Below are positions 6,108-7,222 of a DNA stretch of 7,222 bases, in pieces. The stretch's first letter is position 1. The number at the start of each line of letters is the position of its first letter. The translations under genes were made by a program, and so were the position numbers. A model generated the notes under the pieces. The model ran no database searches. It was not told where the DNA came from and saw nothing but the letters and a program-made list of their open reading frames with translations. This DNA comes from Deltaproteobacteria bacterium (lineage in GTDB: Bacteria; Desulfobacterota_C; Deferrisomatia; Deferrisomatales; JACRMM01): NCBI GenBank assembly GCA_016218905.1, contig JACRCS010000245.1:1-7222 (forward strand), given 5' to 3'.

Positions 6108-6245
6108 GTTCTTCCTCTTAGCCGGCGAAACGACTCATTTCGAATATGGGAAGCAGTATGGCCATTACGACAAAACCAACAGCAAGTCCCATGCCAAGAA
6201 TCATAATAGGTTCAAGAATTGCTGTCAAGTTAGCGATAGCGGCGG
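5995..6245. other. low-GC patch across the gspF/gspG junction
   Basis: Hand counts give 113 G+C of 240 bases (47%) for 6001-6240, against 36/60 for 6241-6300 and 40/60 for 6301-6360. In the last 40 sense codons of gspF only 16 end in G or C, while codons further upstream are mostly GC-ending. The encoded protein is well conserved. The borders are approximate. Confidence 0.8.
6113..6117 (-). promoter_or_regulatory. Shine-Dalgarno GAGGA for the TTG start of gspG
   Basis: GAGGA directly follows the gspF TAA stop codon and lies five bases before TTG 6107. It is the main support for this non-ATG start. Confidence 0.6.
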
Positions 6246-7222
6246 CCACTTGGGACTCAAAGGCCTCCGCGACCTTGAGCAGCATCGAATCCAAAGATCC
6301 GCTCTCCTCTCCCACGCCGACCATCTGACACACTACGGCCGGGAACTCCCGAGTGCCTCGCAGGGCATCGCGGAGGCTGCGCCCCTCCCGGACCTCGGTT
6401 CTCGCGATCGCTACCGCGTCCGAGAGGACCGCGTTCCCCAGCACGGCGCGGGAGATCTCGAGCGCGGTGAGGAGGGGTACGCCGCTCGAGAGCAGCGTGC
6501 CGAGAGTCTTCGCGAAGCGACTGACGGCCACTACGCGGGTGAACTTGCCGAAGGCGGGGGTCCGCAGGACGAGGCGATCCATCGCCAGGCGCCCCTCGGG
6601 CGTGCGCACGTACCGGTAGACCCCATAAAAGGCGAGCACGACTGCGAGGATGAGGAAGATCCCGTAGTCGCGCAGGCCCGCGCTCACCCCCAGCAGAAGG
6701 CGCGTCGGCGCGGGCAGCGCCTGGTTCATGTTCTCGAAGATGACCGTGATCCGCGGAACGACGCTCGTAAGCAGGAAGAGGAGGATTCCCGTCCCCACGA
6801 ACGCCATCAGGATCGGGTAGACGAGCGCGGTCTGCACCTTCTGCCGGAAGGCCATGGAGCCCTCCAGGAAGTCGGCCAGGCGGCCGAGGACGAGGGGCAG
6901 CGTCCCGCTCGCCTCTCCCGCCCGCACCATGTTCCGGTACACCTCCGGGAACGAGCGCTCATGCTCCCCCAGCGCCTCGTGGAAGGCCTTGCCCTCGTTG
7001 ACGCCCTCCCGGACCTGGGAGAGGACCCGCCGCACCCGCTCGTTCTCCACCTGCTCGAGCAGCGCCCCGAGCGCGGCGTCGAGCCCCGGGGCCGCCACCA
7101 CCGCCAGCCAGCCGGCGCCGTACGGGTCGCGGTTGACCACCACCGGCTTCAGCGCCAGCGCCGGAGTGACCTCGACGACCGTGCCCGCAAGCGGCGCAGG
7201 GAGGCTGACGTAGATCTTGACC
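6118..7222 (-). CDS. gspF: type II secretion inner-membrane platform protein GspF, N-terminus replaced by a GcvH-like segment (5' end outside the window)
   Basis: The frame is open from the right window edge (first full codon at 7221) to TAA at 6118, 367 residues. From about residue 47 it is GspF: LDAALGALLEQ, EGVNEGKAFHEAL, FPEVYRNMVRAGEASGTL (first T2SF domain), a membrane segment ALVYPILMAFVGTGILLFLL, a second around DYGIFLILAVVLAFYGVY, a complete second T2SF domain (RFAKTLGTLLSSGVPLLTAL, CQMVGVGEESGSL) and the final membrane helix LEPIMILGMGLAVGFVVMAI. GspF links the GspE ATPase to the pseudopilus in the inner membrane. The usual ~70-residue N-terminal region and the 'FtrqlatlLraGlpL' helix are missing. 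Residues 1-45 instead resemble the glycine cleavage H protein. The GTG at 7143 lies inside the H-protein-like part and is not a credible start. GspF identity is firm; the joined structure is doubtful. Confidence 0.88.
   Translation of the reverse strand, partial: VKIYVSLPAPLAGTVVEVTPALALKPVVVNRDPYGAGWLAVVAAPGLDAALGALLEQVENERVRRVLSQVREGVNEGKAFHEALGEHERSFPEVYRNMVRAGEASGTLPLVLGRLADFLEGSMAFRQKVQTALVYPILMAFVGTGILLFLLTSVVPRITVIFENMNQALPAPTRLLLGVSAGLRDYGIFLILAVVLAFYGVYRYVRTPEGRLAMDRLVLRTPAFGKFTRVVAVSRFAKTLGTLLSSGVPLLTALEISRAVLGNAVLSDAVAIARTEVREGRSLRDALRGTREFPAVVCQMVGVGEESGSLDSMLLKVAEAFESQVAAAIANLTAILEPIMILGMGLAVGFVVMAILLPIFEMSRFAG
7087..7222 (-). other. GcvH-like lipoyl domain fragment joined in frame to GspF
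   Basis: The first 45 residues read VKIYVSLPAPLAGTVVEV, then TPALALKPVVVNRDPYGAGW and LAVVAAP. They align without gaps to the H-protein consensus 'VKAvsdlyaPvsGeVvevN..l...PelvN.DPYGeGWl.kv'. The lysine at 7218-7216 sits at the lipoylated position. The motif NRDPYGAGW is a hallmark of the glycine cleavage H protein and of related lipoate-binding proteins. The N-terminal half of the domain is beyond the window. This is either a fused domain, or a separate gcvH-type gene joined to gspF by recombination or misassembly. Confidence 0.8.

Noticed and set aside
1..7222. CRISPR arrays, tRNA or rRNA genes, insertion sequences, phage or toxin-antitoxin modules
   Set aside because: No spaced repeats, transposase motifs, cloverleaf-like or rRNA-like sequence were seen on either strand.

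Overview
The window is high-GC bacterial DNA, roughly two thirds G+C by hand count of sample blocks, with dense genes and strongly GC-ending codons. It carries a type II secretion (general secretory pathway) pseudopilin cluster, an XPD-like iron-sulfur helicase, a YcdX-type PHP phosphatase and a small heat shock protein. This mix fits a Gram-negative (diderm) bacterium such as a deltaproteobacterial, acidobacterial or NC10/Rokubacteria-like lineage. The sequence alone does not settle the phylum.

Layout from left to right: (1) 1-237, minus strand, the N-terminal part of an Hsp20/alpha-crystallin chaperone, cut by the window edge. (2) 238-381, an intergenic stretch upstream of hsp20 with a short A/G-rich direct repeat. 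(3) 382-2325, minus strand, a complete DinG/YoaA-type DNA helicase. (4) 2302-3096, plus strand, a PHP-domain phosphatase. It is divergent from the helicase with overlapping 5' ends and convergent with gspK with overlapping 3' ends. (5) 3058-7222, minus strand, the type II secretion genes transcribed in the order gspF-G-H-I-J-K. Junctions are tight: a 10-nt gap, a 3-nt gap, then three 4-nt stop/start overlaps, so this is one transcription unit with probable translational coupling.

GspF is the inner-membrane platform protein, GspG the major pseudopilin, and GspH, I, J and K the minor pseudopilins that form the tip of the periplasmic pseudopilus. The usual downstream gspL and gspM are not present: after gspK the next gene is the convergent PHP gene.

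Three things in the secretion cluster are abnormal. First, the platform gene does not begin like GspF. At the right edge the open frame encodes the C-terminal half of a glycine-cleavage H-protein-like lipoyl domain that runs in frame into the middle of the first GspF domain, so this is either a gene fusion or an assembly chimera. Second, gspH is split by a frameshift exactly at a run of nine A residues. This could be a sequencing error, a phase-variable or slippage site, or a broken gene. Third, about 240 bases spanning the end of gspF and the start of gspG drop to about 47% GC with an AT-ending codon style, while the protein stays well conserved. That looks like a recombination tract or mixed assembly. 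The remaining genes look ordinary.
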